This document shows positions 17,699 to 28,150 of a stretch of 64,000 nucleotides of DNA, piece by piece. A program made the position numbers and the translations under genes. Under the pieces are notes generated by a model, which searched no databases, had not been told where the DNA came from, and saw only the letters and a program-made list of their open reading frames with translations. The stretch is from contig NZ_JAGIOI010000001.1 of assembly GCF_017876675.1 (NCBI RefSeq), forward strand, positions 1,736,001-1,800,000, read 5' to 3'. Source of the DNA: Arthrobacter stackebrandtii (lineage in GTDB: Bacteria; Actinomycetota; Actinomycetes; Actinomycetales; Micrococcaceae). Position 1 is the first letter of the stretch. Each line of letters begins with the position of its first letter.

Positions 17699-18502
17699 AT
17701 GGGATTGTTTGACAACGTCGAAAAGGGCATTGAAAAGGCAGTGCGTGGCGCCTTCTCACTGGGCTCCAAGACATTGCAGCCGGTGGAGATGGCCAACGCC
17801 CTCCGCCGCGAGCTGGACGACAAGGCCATGACCCTTGATGCCGGCCGCACCTTGGCACCCAACGTATTCAACATCGAACTGGGTGACACCGACTTTGAAC
17901 GCGCCCGCACTTGGGGGGTCACCCTCGCTGAAGAGTTGTGCGACGTCGTCATCAACCATGCGCGCAGCCAAGGCTATGTTCTGCAGGGCCCCGTACGCGT
18001 AGCCTTCAACCATCATGACGAAATGCGACCCGGCCAGTTTGAGGTCGTGTCCTCCACGGAGCGGGAAAGTGCCGCCCCGTCACAGCCGGCCCAGGCGCCG
18101 GCCCGTCCCACCCAAGGTCCCAGTGCGCCGTCGGAAGTCCCGGCACCTGTCTACAAGCGGCAGCCTGCCCCGTCACCCCCGCAACCAGCCGCTGCACAAG
18201 GCCAGCCAGTGCTGGATATCGACGGCCAACGCTATTCGTTGAACGCCGCCTCGATTGTCCTTGGACGTTCATCGGAGGCAGACATCTTGATAGACGACAC
18301 GGGTGTATCCCGCAAACATCTGGAAATCCGCACTGCCGGCGGTGTGAGCACCGCAGTTGACCTTGGCTCAACCAACGGCAGCTACGTCGACGGCCACCGG
18401 ATCCAAGGCATGGCGGCCCTGAGGGACGGATCCACCATCACCATGGGACGGACACAAATTACGTTCCGCATCCTGCCAGTACGCGGCGGAGGGCAGCGAT
18501 GA
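17699..18502 (+). CDS. fhaA: FHA-domain protein FhaA
   Basis: The 267-residue protein has a DUF3662 domain at about residues 1-120 (MGLFDNVEKGIEKAVRGAF), a Pro/Ala-rich linker, and a C-terminal FHA domain at about 175-262. The phosphothreonine-binding signature is GRSSEADI, SRKH, DLGSTNG. In mycobacteria FhaA binds phosphorylated partners of the Ser/Thr kinases and helps to control peptidoglycan precursor export. The start is ATG 17699, six bases after gaggagagg; an in-frame TTG at 17681 is less likely. It is the first gene of a seven-gene operon and overlaps fhaB by four bases (ATGA). Cytoplasmic; function by homology. Confidence 0.95.
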   Translation: MGLFDNVEKGIEKAVRGAFSLGSKTLQPVEMANALRRELDDKAMTLDAGRTLAPNVFNIELGDTDFERARTWGVTLAEELCDVVINHARSQGYVLQGPVRVAFNHHDEMRPGQFEVVSSTERESAAPSQPAQAPARPTQGPSAPSEVPAPVYKRQPAPSPPQPAAAQGQPVLDIDGQRYSLNAASIVLGRSSEADILIDDTGVSRKHLEIRTAGGVSTAVDLGSTNGSYVDGHRIQGMAALRDGSTITMGRTQITFRILPVRGGGQR

Positions 18503-18984
18503 ACGAGCTCAGCCTTGTTGTAACAATCCTGCGCTTCGGCTTCCTAGTCCTCATGTGGATTATGGTGTTCGCCGTGGTGGCTGCAATGCGCCGCGACCTT
18601 GTCATCGGCCGCAAGGCCAAGGTTGGGGCCCCCACGGCCCGCCAGGCACGAAAGCACCCTGAATTGGTGGAAGAGGCGCCTCCGGCCAAGGTTCAAGCAC
18701 GTGAACTCGTGGTGACTGAGGGCCCACTGGCAGGAACCACCCTTGAGCTCGCTGGCATCCCCATCCTGCTGGGGCGCGCCCAGGAGGCCACCCTCGTCTT
18801 GGAGGACGACTACGCCTCCGGCCGGCACGCCCGCCTGTTTCCGCAGGGGACCCGCTGGTTTATTGAAGATTTGGGCTCCACCAATGGAACCTTCCTCGGT
18901 GGCAACGCACTGACGCGTACACTTCCCGTGGAACTTGGTGTTCCGGTGCGGATCGGCAAAACGGTCATCGAATTGAGGCCGTAA
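18499..18984 (+). CDS. fhaB: FHA-domain membrane protein FhaB (FipA)
   Basis: The 161-residue protein has one N-terminal membrane segment (about residues 7-28, FGFLVLMWIMVFAVVAAM), a basic linker, and an FHA domain at about 75-155 with GRAQEATL, SGRHARL and DLGSTNG. It is anchored at the inner membrane face and recruits phosphorylated proteins. In mycobacteria the homologue links PknA/PknB signalling to the divisome. ATG overlaps the fhaA stop, and one base separates its stop from pstP, so the three are translationally coupled. Confidence 0.93.
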   Translation: MNELSLVVTILRFGFLVLMWIMVFAVVAAMRRDLVIGRKAKVGAPTARQARKHPELVEEAPPAKVQARELVVTEGPLAGTTLELAGIPILLGRAQEATLVLEDDYASGRHARLFPQGTRWFIEDLGSTNGTFLGGNALTRTLPVELGVPVRIGKTVIELRP

Positions 18985-18985
18985 G

Positions 18986-20707
18986 ATGGCCGATACCCCG
19001 CTGCTTCTGCGCTATGCCGCCAGATCCCATGTGGGCATGGTCAGGGCAAAGAATGACGACTCTGCATATGCCGGCCACTTTCTGGCCGTTGTTGCCGACG
19101 GCATGGGCGGGCACGCCGGCGGTGACGTGGCCAGTGCGTCCACCGTGCTGGACCTGATCCACCTCGACCACAACCGCCACGGCGACGACGCCGAAGCGAA
19201 CCTGGCGGACGAAATCCAGAGCGCCAACTCGTTGCTGTCCGAGCTGGTCCACGTCAACCCAAAGCTTGCCGGCATGGGCACCACCGTGACCGCGCTGCTA
19301 CTGTCCGGAGACCGCCTGGCCTACGCCCACATTGGTGATTCGCGCGCATACAGGCTCAAGGACGGCGTCTTCGAACAGATGAGCACCGACCACACCTTCG
19401 TCCAGCGCATGATCGACGAGGGCCGCATGACGGAGGCTGAGGCCGAGGTCCACCCCCACAAGAATGTGCTCATGCGCGTCCTGGGCGACGTGGATGCCTC
19501 CCCTGAACTGGACCTGAAGTACTTTGACGCCACTGCCGGCGAACGCTGGCTGCTGTGCTCCGACGGGCTGAATTTCGTCCGTCACGAAATGATCGAAGAG
19601 GTCATTCGCAACACCAAATCGCTGGCCACCGCCGCCGACACCCTGATCGAGCTGACCCTGGCCGCCGGTTCCCCCGACAATGTCACAGTTGTCGTCTTCG
19701 ACATCGAGGAGGGCGTGCTTGACGACGCCCCCACCGCCTCACTGGAAACCATTGATCCTGCTGCCGGCCAGCCCGCTGAGCTGCCGGCGTCTGATGCTGA
19801 AGATAAAGCGCACGACGCCGGACACGCACCCGAGGATGTTGCGCCAGCTTCCGCTTCGCCCGCCGACGGGGACGCCGCCGATGGCGCCGAAATCCCGGCT
19901 GCCGAGGCTGCAGTGGAGAACAACAGTTCCGGCGCCCTCGATGTCAACATCCGCGAAGCAGCCATTCTCAGGCAGCTTGCCTCCCGGGAACATGAGTTGG
20001 TGGGAGCGGCCCTGACAGCCAACGCGGAAGGCAAGATCCCGCACCTGGCCCGCAAGCCAGTGACGCAGCGTGCCGCCATGGTCCTGACTCACAAACCGGT
20101 CGCTGCCCCCACCATCGTGGAAGATACCGAAGTATCCCTGCCGCGGCTGCGGTACCGGCCCCTGGTGGTGGCAATCATCGCCGTGCTTGCGACCCTTGCT
20201 GTCGTGGCCGGCTCGTGGGCCGCCTACGCCTGGACGCAAACCCAGTTCTTTGTCGGTGCCGCCAACGGCAACGTGGCCATCTACCAAGGCGTGTCACAAT
20301 CGCTTGGCCCCATCCCACTCTCGCATCTCTACCGTGAGACCGATGTTGAAGTTGAATCCCTGCCGGATTATTCCCAGCAGCTGGTGGCCAAGACCATGCC
20401 TGCCACAACCCTCGGCGACGCGGAACAGATCATCGAAGACCTGCAGCTGGGCACCGGCACCAGCCTGCCTCCCTGCGATCTGGTTGAACCGACCACGAAG
20501 GCGGCCACGGGCAAAGCCACGGCATCTGGCACTGCCACACCCTCTGGCGCTGCAACCACGGCCGCACCAACCACCGCTGCGCCCAGCCCTGCTGCAACCG
20601 CCAAACCCGAGGGAACAGCCGCAAGCACGGCAAAGGCCAGCGGCACGGCAACGGCAAAACCCTCGCCGACACCCACCCCGACCTGCATTCCAGGAGGTGC
20701 AAAGTGA
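18986..20707 (+). CDS. pstP: Serine/threonine protein phosphatase PstP (PP2C)
   Basis: The 573-residue enzyme reverses PknA/PknB phosphorylation. The PP2C domain (about residues 8-240) shows the metal-binding motifs: KNDD at 22-25, DGMGGHAGGD at 38-47, GDSRAY and SPDNVTVVV. A long acidic, Ala/Pro-rich linker follows. A single membrane helix at about 391-413 (LVVAIIAVLATLAVVAG) leads to an external part ending in a Thr/Ala/Pro/Lys low-complexity tail that includes PTPTPTC. The total length is somewhat above the usual ~500 because of the linker and tail. The stop overlaps the GTG of rodA by four bases. Confidence 0.95.
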   Translation: MADTPLLLRYAARSHVGMVRAKNDDSAYAGHFLAVVADGMGGHAGGDVASASTVLDLIHLDHNRHGDDAEANLADEIQSANSLLSELVHVNPKLAGMGTTVTALLLSGDRLAYAHIGDSRAYRLKDGVFEQMSTDHTFVQRMIDEGRMTEAEAEVHPHKNVLMRVLGDVDASPELDLKYFDATAGERWLLCSDGLNFVRHEMIEEVIRNTKSLATAADTLIELTLAAGSPDNVTVVVFDIEEGVLDDAPTASLETIDPAAGQPAELPASDAEDKAHDAGHAPEDVAPASASPADGDAADGAEIPAAEAAVENNSSGALDVNIREAAILRQLASREHELVGAALTANAEGKIPHLARKPVTQRAAMVLTHKPVAAPTIVEDTEVSLPRLRYRPLVVAIIAVLATLAVVAGSWAAYAWTQTQFFVGAANGNVAIYQGVSQSLGPIPLSHLYRETDVEVESLPDYSQQLVAKTMPATTLGDAEQIIEDLQLGTGTSLPPCDLVEPTTKAATGKATASGTATPSGAATTAAPTTAAPSPAATAKPEGTAASTAKASGTATAKPSPTPTPTCIPGGAK

Positions 20708-22125
20708 GCCAGCTTCTCACCGTGGCAAAACCGCGGCGCAACACCGAACTGCTTCTGCTGGTGCTCGCCCTTGGCATGTCTGCCCTGGCCAATGCGCTGG
20801 TCAACATGAACCTGGGCCGCACCTTTGACAACGACTACTTCACGCAGATCGCGGTCCTCACCATCCTGGCACTGGCCTTCCATGTTGTCCTGCGCCTGAA
20901 GGCAAAATATGCCGACCCAGTCATATTGCCCATTGTGGTTGGCTTGAATGGCCTTGGCCTTGCCGTGATCCACCGGCTGGACATCACATCCGGGCTAAAG
21001 GATGCCCCGCGGCAGTGGATGTGGACCAGCCTTGCGGTGATATGTGCCATCGCCGTCATATGGTTTCTGCGGGACCACCGTATCCTTCGACGCTATACCT
21101 ACATTTCACTCGTTGCTTCTGTGGTCCTGCTGATTCTGCCCATGGTGCCGGGCATCGGGTGGAGTGCATACGGGGCAAGTGTCTGGATCAAGATTGGACC
21201 ATTCAGCTTCCAACCGGGTGAAATCGCTAAGATCACCCTTGCCATATTCTTTGCCGGGTATCTATCCTCCAACCGCGACCTGATCCTTTTGGCGGGCAAG
21301 AAGATCGGGCCGCTTCAGCTGCCCCGCGCACGCGACTTGGCACCGATGCTCGTGGCCTGGCTGGCCAGCGTGGGCGTATTGATCTTCCAGCGCGACCTCG
21401 GATCGTCAATCCTCTTCTTCGGCCTGTTCATGGTCATGATCTACGTGGCCACCAGCCGCGTGAGCTGGATCTTCATCGGCCTTGGGCTCATCGCAGTGGG
21501 TGGGGTTGCCGCCTACCAATTTTTCCCGCACGTCGCCCGACGCATCGATGTTTGGATCAATGCCTTCGACCCCGCCTATATTGGCGCTCAGTACGGCAGC
21601 TTCCAGGTAGTGGAAGGTCTGTTTGGCATGGCCAACGGCGGCCTCATGGGCACGGGCTTCGGCCAGGGCTCCCCCGACAAATTGCCGGTGGCCAACAGCG
21701 ACATGATTATTGCGGTTATCGGCGAGGAATTGGGCCTCATTGGCCTGTTTGCGGTGCTATGCCTGTACGCCCTGCTGATTTCCCGAGGCTTTCGCGCAGC
21801 ACTGGGCACAAGGGACGCCTTTGGCAAGCTGCTGGCGGTGGGGTTGTCCTTTGCCATGGCCCTGCAGTCCTTCGTCATCATCGGGGGTGTGACGCGGCTG
21901 ATTCCCCTGACGGGTCTCACCACGCCGTTCCTGTCCGCCGGCGGTTCGTCGCTTCTGGCCAACTGGATCATCGTGGCGTTGATCCTGAAGATTTCAGATG
22001 CCGCACGCCGCCCCATAGACATGTCCGGCCTGGCCGCACCGAGCGATCCGATCCTTCCACCGGCCCAGATGAACCCCAACAACAACCATGACGGACTAAG
22101 CCCGCAGGAGGTGAGCGCACCATGA
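20704..22125 (+). CDS. rodA: SEDS peptidoglycan glycosyltransferase RodA
   Basis: The 473-residue polytopic membrane protein has about ten helices and belongs to the FtsW/RodA/SpoVE family. It polymerises lipid II into glycan strands together with the class B PBP encoded next. SEDS signatures are visible: FSFQPGEIAKITLA, FQRDLGSSILFFG near the catalytic Asp loop, and the C-terminal GGSSLLANWI. The start is GTG 20704, overlapping the pstP stop. The hydrophilic C-terminal tail (PPAQMNPNNNHDG) is cytoplasmic. It overlaps pbpA by four bases, so the polymerase and transpeptidase are made together. Confidence 0.95.
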   Translation: MSQLLTVAKPRRNTELLLLVLALGMSALANALVNMNLGRTFDNDYFTQIAVLTILALAFHVVLRLKAKYADPVILPIVVGLNGLGLAVIHRLDITSGLKDAPRQWMWTSLAVICAIAVIWFLRDHRILRRYTYISLVASVVLLILPMVPGIGWSAYGASVWIKIGPFSFQPGEIAKITLAIFFAGYLSSNRDLILLAGKKIGPLQLPRARDLAPMLVAWLASVGVLIFQRDLGSSILFFGLFMVMIYVATSRVSWIFIGLGLIAVGGVAAYQFFPHVARRIDVWINAFDPAYIGAQYGSFQVVEGLFGMANGGLMGTGFGQGSPDKLPVANSDMIIAVIGEELGLIGLFAVLCLYALLISRGFRAALGTRDAFGKLLAVGLSFAMALQSFVIIGGVTRLIPLTGLTTPFLSAGGSSLLANWIIVALILKISDAARRPIDMSGLAAPSDPILPPAQMNPNNNHDGLSPQEVSAP

Positions 22126-23576
22126 ACCAAGCCATCCGAAATTCATGGATAGTGGCCATAGCCCTGTTCGCACTGCTGTTTAGCTCCGTTACCTACGTGC
22201 AGTTTTTTGCCGCTGATTCCCTCAACAAGAACCCGAACAACCAGCGCCAGCTCCTGGCCACGTTCTGCAACAGCCGCGGCCCCATCCTTGTGGGCGGCCA
22301 CGCGATAGCCGAGTCCGTGTCCACCAACAGCGACTGCAAGTACCAGCGCGTCTACAACGAGCCCTACCTTTATGCCGGGCTCACTGGCTTCTACAGCAAG
22401 TATTCGGGACAGTACGGCATCGAGTCGGCCATGAGTGATGAACTGACTGGCACCTCTGACGGCGCGCTGTTTGACCGAATTGCCCAGGTTTTTACAGGCG
22501 CGCAGCCCCAGGGCCGTTCCGTTGAACTCACTATTGATCCCGTCATACAGCAACTGGCCTACGACATGATCCCGGACAATGTGGCCGGCTCCATCGTGGT
22601 GATGAACCCCAAGACGGGGGCCATCATCGCCATGGTCTCCAAGCCGTCCTACGACACCAACTTGATGGCCACGCATGACAAGGCCGCCTTTGACGCTGCC
22701 ATGGCGGAGCTCGTCAGCGTACCCGGCATCAACCTCTTCGGTTCATCTGCCTACAAGCAGCTGTATTCCCCCGGCTCGGTGTTCAAGATCATCGACACCG
22801 CGGCGGCCCTTGAATCCGGAAAGTACAAGAAGGACAGCATCCTTCCGAACCCCGCCAACTTGGCGTTCCCGGGCATCGAATACACCCTGCCCAATTATGC
22901 CTACGGCCAGTGCTACACGCAGGACAAGGCGTCGTTTGCCTTTGCCCTGGAGAATTCCTGCAACACACCCTTTGCCAGCATTGCCCTTGACATCGGACAG
23001 GACGCCCTCACCGCAGAGGCCGACAAGTTTGGATTCAATGACAAGTCGCTGACGTTCCCCGATTCGGTGGTGCCCAGCCGCTTCCCCGGAAGCAGCGGAA
23101 CCCTGGACGACGCCGCCCTCGCACAGAGCGCGATCGGCCAGCGCGATGTCCTTGCCACTCCCTTGGAGATCGCCATGATGACGGCCGCCATCGCCAATGG
23201 CGGCAAGCAAATGGCACCCAACCTCGTCAAGGCCGTCCGCACACCCGATCTCAAGACGGTTTCATCCCTGGAACCCCAGGTCCTGAGGCAGTCGACGACA
23301 CCCGAGATTGCGGCGCAGATCACCGAGTGGATGGTTAGTGTGGTCAACAACGGGATTGGCTCCGCAGCCGCCGTGCCAGGCGTTGAGGTGGCAGGAAAAA
23401 CAGGAACAGCAGAGGTCAGTGACGGTTTGAACAACGCATGGTTTACAGGATTCGCCCCGGCGAACGACCCAGAGGTGGTGGTCAGCATCGTCATGCCAAA
23501 TGTTGACGTGGCCACAGGAGCAGAATTGACAAGTCCCAATGCAAGCAAACTCTTCAAGGCGGTGTTGAAAAAGTGA
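22122..23576 (+). CDS. pbpA: Class B penicillin-binding protein PbpA
   Basis: The 484-residue transpeptidase crosslinks peptidoglycan made by RodA. It has one N-terminal membrane anchor (about 9-29), a pedestal region, and a transpeptidase domain with all three active-site motifs: SVFK with Ser219, SCN at 279-281 and KTGT at 426-429. The length fits the actinobacterial PbpA group. ATG 22122 overlaps the rodA stop and is preceded by gcaggagg. Its stop overlaps the GTG of pknA. It is membrane-bound with an external catalytic domain, and a likely target of beta-lactams. Confidence 0.95.
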   Translation: MNQAIRNSWIVAIALFALLFSSVTYVQFFAADSLNKNPNNQRQLLATFCNSRGPILVGGHAIAESVSTNSDCKYQRVYNEPYLYAGLTGFYSKYSGQYGIESAMSDELTGTSDGALFDRIAQVFTGAQPQGRSVELTIDPVIQQLAYDMIPDNVAGSIVVMNPKTGAIIAMVSKPSYDTNLMATHDKAAFDAAMAELVSVPGINLFGSSAYKQLYSPGSVFKIIDTAAALESGKYKKDSILPNPANLAFPGIEYTLPNYAYGQCYTQDKASFAFALENSCNTPFASIALDIGQDALTAEADKFGFNDKSLTFPDSVVPSRFPGSSGTLDDAALAQSAIGQRDVLATPLEIAMMTAAIANGGKQMAPNLVKAVRTPDLKTVSSLEPQVLRQSTTPEIAAQITEWMVSVVNNGIGSAAAVPGVEVAGKTGTAEVSDGLNNAWFTGFAPANDPEVVVSIVMPNVDVATGAELTSPNASKLFKAVLKK

Positions 23577-25408
23577 GGCCTACATCTGGTATCACCTTAG
23601 GCGGCAGGTTCCAACTCACTTCACGCATTGCCATCGGTGGCATGGGGGAGGTGTGGAAGGCCCAGGACCTGGTCCTTGGCCGCATCGTTGCGATCAAGAT
23701 CCTCAAGGACGAATACACGGGCGATCCCGGGTTCCGGGCGCGATTCCGTGCAGAAGCCAAGCACACGGCCCTGCTGAACCACGACGGCATTGCCAATGTC
23801 TTTGACTACGGCGAGGAGGACGGCTCCGCGTACCTGGTGATGGAGCTTGTCCCCGGCGAGCCCTTGTCCGCGCTGATTGAGCGCGAGCACGTGCTCTCCG
23901 CGGACTGGACGCTGTCAATGATCGCCCAGACCGCCCGCGCCCTGTCCGTGGCCCACGCCCAGGGCCTGGTGCACCGCGACGTCAAGCCCGGCAACCTGCT
24001 CATCACGCCAGACGGCAAGGTCAAGATCACCGACTTTGGCATTGCCCGCCTGGCCGACCAGGTGCCGCTGACACAGACCGGCCAGGTCATGGGAACGGCA
24101 CAGTACTTGGCGCCGGAGCAGGCAACTGGGCAGATCGCCACCGGAGCAAGCGACATATATTCCCTTGGCGTCATAGGTTATGAGTGCATCACGGGCCACC
24201 GGCCATTCTCCGGTGAATCCCAGATCGCCATCGCCCTGGCCCAGGTCAACGACGCCCCGCCGCCGTTGCCGGACACACTGCCCACGCCTGTCCGTGCGCT
24301 GCTGATGTCCATGCTGGCCAAGGATCCGACCAACCGGCCTGCCAACGCCCTGAAGCTGGCGGAGGCGGCCGAGGCCATCCGCGCCGGCGACATCAAGGCT
24401 GCCCACGCCGCCGTCCCCGGGATGCTCCTGTTCGAAGCCAGCACCGGCCCCATCACCGCACCCGTTGACATCAACGCCACCGCACCCACGTCCGTGGTCA
24501 GCAACATCGCCGAGCCAAACACCACAGCACTGCCCGTAGTGGAGGAGTCACCGGTTCCCGAACCGTATGCTCCCACGCGTGCGGAGATGCTGGGTGCCCA
24601 GCGTGCCTGGACGGACGAGCCCGACGGCGTCGACCTCCTTGACGACGACGAGGAACCGGCCGTGGAACCCAAGAAGAAGGGCCGCAGCCCCTGGACGTGG
24701 CCCCTTGTTGCCCTGATCGCATTGCTCGTCTTTGCCCTCGGCGCACTGCTGCTGCAGTCCCTCGGCATCTTTGACGCCAAGCCTGCCCCAACGGTGTCGC
24801 AGACCCAGACCCAGGAAGCCCCGCCCACAACGTCCGAGGCGCCGACACCCGTTGAGACCACGCCGGAACCCGTCGAGACCACGCCGGAACCTGTGGATAT
24901 CAACAACAATGCGTACGCTGGCAGGTCCATCGCCGATGTCACTGCAGATCTCACCGGCATGGGAATGGTGGTGTCTCCCGTTGATGAGGCAAGCGACACA
25001 GCCCCTCCGGGGGTGGTGATCCGGGTCGAGCCGACCGGGCCCCAGATCATGGGCAGCACCATCACGGTCTACGTCTCCACCGGCCCGGACCTGACCACGG
25101 TGCCGTCCTTTGCCGGCAAGACAGGCGACCAGTATGACGCCGAACTGGTGGAAGCCGGCTTCATCCCCAACCGCGCCGAAGAGCCGTCCTCGACCGTGGA
25201 GGCAGGCAAAGTCATTCGCGTCCAGCCCACGGCCGGTGAGAAGGCTGCGCCTGGTTCCGTGGTGCTGTACTTCGTCTCCACAGGACCGGCGCCCGAGCCG
25301 ACCCCTAGTGCCCAACCTGAACCGGAGCCGAGCGCAACCCCGAGTGCCGAATCGGCACCCAAGGATGAGCCCAGCCAGGGCCCGGCCAAGGATGAGGCAA
25401 AGCAGTAG
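23573..25408 (+). CDS. pknA: Serine/threonine kinase PknA with PASTA repeats
   Basis: The kinase domain (about 10-275 of 611) has GGMGEVWKA, Lys42, HRDVKPGN (Asp136) and DFG 154-156, with an activation loop rich in Thr (TQTG, MGTAQY). A linker and one membrane helix (about 375-398) lead to two external PASTA domains (about 445-575) and an acidic Pro/Glu tail. PASTA domains bind muropeptides or lipid II. Mycobacterial PknA lacks them, while this orthologue-by-position carries them. The start is GTG 23573, overlapping the pbpA stop. It phosphorylates divisome and cell-wall proteins with PknB. Confidence 0.93.
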   Translation: MRPTSGITLGGRFQLTSRIAIGGMGEVWKAQDLVLGRIVAIKILKDEYTGDPGFRARFRAEAKHTALLNHDGIANVFDYGEEDGSAYLVMELVPGEPLSALIEREHVLSADWTLSMIAQTARALSVAHAQGLVHRDVKPGNLLITPDGKVKITDFGIARLADQVPLTQTGQVMGTAQYLAPEQATGQIATGASDIYSLGVIGYECITGHRPFSGESQIAIALAQVNDAPPPLPDTLPTPVRALLMSMLAKDPTNRPANALKLAEAAEAIRAGDIKAAHAAVPGMLLFEASTGPITAPVDINATAPTSVVSNIAEPNTTALPVVEESPVPEPYAPTRAEMLGAQRAWTDEPDGVDLLDDDEEPAVEPKKKGRSPWTWPLVALIALLVFALGALLLQSLGIFDAKPAPTVSQTQTQEAPPTTSEAPTPVETTPEPVETTPEPVDINNNAYAGRSIADVTADLTGMGMVVSPVDEASDTAPPGVVIRVEPTGPQIMGSTITVYVSTGPDLTTVPSFAGKTGDQYDAELVEAGFIPNRAEEPSSTVEAGKVIRVQPTAGEKAAPGSVVLYFVSTGPAPEPTPSAQPEPEPSATPSAESAPKDEPSQGPAKDEAKQ

Positions 25409-25466
25409 CCTTCCAACATCAAATCCCGAACACCCTCTCCCACGATCGAAAGGACAACAGATACTC

Positions 25467-27404
25467 ATGAGTGTCCCCGGCGTCCTTAATGACCGTTACG
25501 AGATTGGCGAACTGCTGGGCCGGGGTGGGATGGCCGACGTCTACAAGGCGCAGGACACCCGCCTCGGCCGGGCCGTCGCCGTCAAGCTGCTGCGGGCGGA
25601 CGTCGCCCGTGATTCACAGTTGCAGGCCCGCTTCCGCCGTGAGGCGCAGGCCGTGGCCGGACTGAACCACCCCTTCATTGTTGCCGTCTACGACACCGGT
25701 GAGCACATCACCAACGACCATGTCCGCGACAGCGCCCACCTGCCCTACATTGTGATGGAGTATATCCACGGGCGCACGCTGCGGGACTTGATCCGCAGCA
25801 AGGACATCAACATTGAGCAGGCCGTCAACTACACCATGGGTGTCCTGGCTGCGTTGGACTACAGCCACCGCGCAGGCATTGTGCACCGCGACATCAAACC
25901 GGCCAACGTCATGGTCACGGAAGATGACCACGGAGTCCTGGGCCAGGTCAAGGTCATGGACTTTGGCATTGCCCGGACCATTGCCGATTCCGCTGCCACC
26001 ATGACGCAGACACAGACTGTCATGGGCACCGCCCAGTATCTCTCCCCCGAGCAGGCCCGCGGGGAGAACGTCGACGCCCGCAGCGACCTGTACTCGGCCG
26101 CCTGCCTGCTGTACGAAATGCTGGCAGGCAGGCCCCCGTTTACGGGCGACTCGCCCTTCACCGTGGCCTACCAGCATGTGCGCGAGCACCCGGCACTGCC
26201 CAGCAGTTTCAATCCGGAAATCTCGCCCGCCCTGGACGCGCTGCTGATGCGCGCGCTGGAAAAGGACCGTGCGAACCGGTTTCAGGACGCGGCTGCATTC
26301 CGCCGCGCCCTGCGGGCAGCCAGTGCCGGCGTCATGCCCCCGGAACCCCGTGTCAGCCAGGCCCCGATTCCAGCAGCCGCCCGGCTGCCTTCAACCGGAG
26401 TTGTCAGCCCCTCACCTTCATCTGTTTTAACGGACGACGACGGTCCCTCCACGCGTGCCATGGCGAAGGAACTCGCAGGTGGGGCCTTGACAACGAACGA
26501 CGGCGGCTTTGAGGAGGTGCCGGACGTTCCCCCGTCCACCAAGCGCCGGCGCACCGCCTGGATGGTCACCTTGTTCATCCTGCTCGCCGCAGTTCTGGGC
26601 GGCGGTGCATACTTGGGGTACAACCTCCTGCAGTCCAGGCCCCCGGCAGTCCAGCCCGTCGCGGTGCCTTTCTTGGTGAACAGCCCAGAAAGTGAAGCCC
26701 TAAACCAGCTGCGCGATGTGAAGCTGGAACCGCACAGCACCGAGGAATACTCTGCGACAGTCACGGCCGGGCAGGTGATCCGCACGGACCCTGCGGGCGG
26801 GACCAGCCTGAATCCGGGCTCCACCGTGCAGGTTTACGTTTCGAAGGGCCCCTCAACGGTCACCATTCCGGAGGGCCTGGCCGGGCGCACGGACGCGGAT
26901 GTCCGGGCGCTGTTGAGCAGCCTGAACCTGAAGATCATGCCCAATGACATGGTCAATGACGGTTCCATCGCGGCCACGCTGGTGGTCACCACCGACCCCG
27001 CACCCGGTGAGACCGTTCCTGCAGGCTCCAGCATCACCATGAAGGTCTCCAATGGGGAGATTCTGATGCCGTCGCTCTTTGACCTGACGGATGACCCGGA
27101 ACAGGTGAAAGAAGTGGTCACAGCAGCGCTCAAGGCCGTCTCGCCGTTCCTTGAGGTGACGTTCAGCGAGGCTGAAAACACGGTGGTGACACCCGGACTC
27201 GTTACCGGCCAGTCCATCAGCGCCGGAACCACCGTGCCTCAGCGGACCACAGTGAATGTGACCCTTGCTGCGGCCCCGGTAACCGTGGAGCCGCCTGCTG
27301 CTGAGCCCACGCCTGAGCCAACACCCAAGGCCAAGGCCTCGGAGAAGGCCCAGCCCACGGCGACTCCGGACCCACCGGCAGGCGATTCGGGCAAAGGCCA
27401 GTAG
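25467..27404 (+). CDS. pknB: Serine/threonine kinase PknB with PASTA repeats
   Basis: The 645-residue receptor kinase has Lys40, HRDIKPAN (Asp142), DFG 165-167 and the activation loop TMTQTQTVMGTAQY, whose TxT pattern is the known autophosphorylation site. A single membrane helix lies at about 365-390. Three PASTA-like domains follow, then a Pro/Glu/Lys tail. The start is ATG 25467, downstream of gaaaggac; the much longer open frame upstream overlaps pknA and was not used. A 58-base gap separates it from pknA. It is the last gene of the operon and is followed by a strong terminator. Confidence 0.95.
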   Translation: MSVPGVLNDRYEIGELLGRGGMADVYKAQDTRLGRAVAVKLLRADVARDSQLQARFRREAQAVAGLNHPFIVAVYDTGEHITNDHVRDSAHLPYIVMEYIHGRTLRDLIRSKDINIEQAVNYTMGVLAALDYSHRAGIVHRDIKPANVMVTEDDHGVLGQVKVMDFGIARTIADSAATMTQTQTVMGTAQYLSPEQARGENVDARSDLYSAACLLYEMLAGRPPFTGDSPFTVAYQHVREHPALPSSFNPEISPALDALLMRALEKDRANRFQDAAAFRRALRAASAGVMPPEPRVSQAPIPAAARLPSTGVVSPSPSSVLTDDDGPSTRAMAKELAGGALTTNDGGFEEVPDVPPSTKRRRTAWMVTLFILLAAVLGGGAYLGYNLLQSRPPAVQPVAVPFLVNSPESEALNQLRDVKLEPHSTEEYSATVTAGQVIRTDPAGGTSLNPGSTVQVYVSKGPSTVTIPEGLAGRTDADVRALLSSLNLKIMPNDMVNDGSIAATLVVTTDPAPGETVPAGSSITMKVSNGEILMPSLFDLTDDPEQVKEVVTAALKAVSPFLEVTFSEAENTVVTPGLVTGQSISAGTTVPQRTTVNVTLAAAPVTVEPPAAEPTPEPTPKAKASEKAQPTATPDPPAGDSGKGQ

Positions 27405-27407
27405 ATG

Positions 27408-27447
27408 AAAAGGCCCGGCCACTCCGTCACGGAGTGGCCGGGCTTTT
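27408..27447. terminator. Bidirectional terminator between pknB and trpG
   Basis: ggcccggccactccg and cggagtggccgggc form a 15-base stem with a short loop. It is followed by tttt on the plus strand and preceded by aaaa, so it serves both convergent transcripts. Confidence 0.85.
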
Positions 27448-27510
27448 CTGTGCCGCCTGCATCTCAACCTTTGAGGGGGAGGGCGTCCGGCCCAGCTGTT
27501 CGCGGCGTGT

Positions 27511-28149
27511 TCAGCTGTTGATGAGCGGACTCAACGTCGCAGCCCTTGCAGCGGCGCCGGACAGCCCCAGGGACTCGAGCCAGTTGCCCAGCATGGTGTA
27601 TCCGCCCTCGGTGAGCACGGATTCGGGATGGAACTGGACCCCGCACAAGGGGGCACTCTTGTGCGCCAAACCCATGATCACGCCGTCGGCCGTCTTCGCA
27701 GTCACCTCCAACACCTCAGGGATGCTGGACGGCACAGCAGCCAGCGAATGGTAGCGGGTTGCGGTGACGGGGCTGGGAAGGCCTGCAAACACGCTCGTGC
27801 CGTGGTGCAGGACCTCACTGGTCTTGCCGTGCATGAGCTGCTCGGCATGCGTCACCACGCCGCCGTAGGCCTCCGCCAGTGCCTGGTGGCCCAGGCACAC
27901 CCCAAGCATGGGCTTCGCGTGCCCGCCGCACCACTTGATGAGTTCGATGCACACCCCGGCCTCTGCGGGGGTGCCGGGACCGGGGGAGACGAGGACGCCG
28001 TCGCGCGCCTCAGCCATCTCGATGGCTTCCGCCAAGGTGACGTCGTCATTGCGGACCACTGTGGTCTCCGCGCCCAACTGCTGCAGGTAGCCAACCAGTG
28101 TGTAGACAAAGCTGTCGTAGTTGTCGATCACAAGAATCCGTGTGGCCAT
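27511..28149 (-). CDS. trpG: Anthranilate/aminodeoxychorismate synthase glutamine amidotransferase
   Basis: The 212-residue class I glutamine amidotransferase releases ammonia from glutamine for the chorismate-using synthase subunit in tryptophan or folate synthesis. Visible motifs are ILVIDNYDSFV, the nucleophile loop GVCLGHQ, and HPESV with the catalytic His/Glu. The start is ATG 28149, one base after the stop of the small membrane gene upstream; an ATG-less extension to 28167 is possible. Position between pknB and the sortase matches Rv0013 and relatives. Whether it serves trp, pab or both cannot be told from sequence. Confidence 0.92.
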   Translation of the reverse strand: MATRILVIDNYDSFVYTLVGYLQQLGAETTVVRNDDVTLAEAIEMAEARDGVLVSPGPGTPAEAGVCIELIKWCGGHAKPMLGVCLGHQALAEAYGGVVTHAEQLMHGKTSEVLHHGTSVFAGLPSPVTATRYHSLAAVPSSIPEVLEVTAKTADGVIMGLAHKSAPLCGVQFHPESVLTEGGYTMLGNWLESLGLSGAAARAATLSPLINS

Positions 28150-28150
28150 C

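Noticed and set aside
24548-25468. 306-codon antisense frame across pknA.
   Set aside because: Shadow of the kinase gene; repetitive Arg/Gly text.
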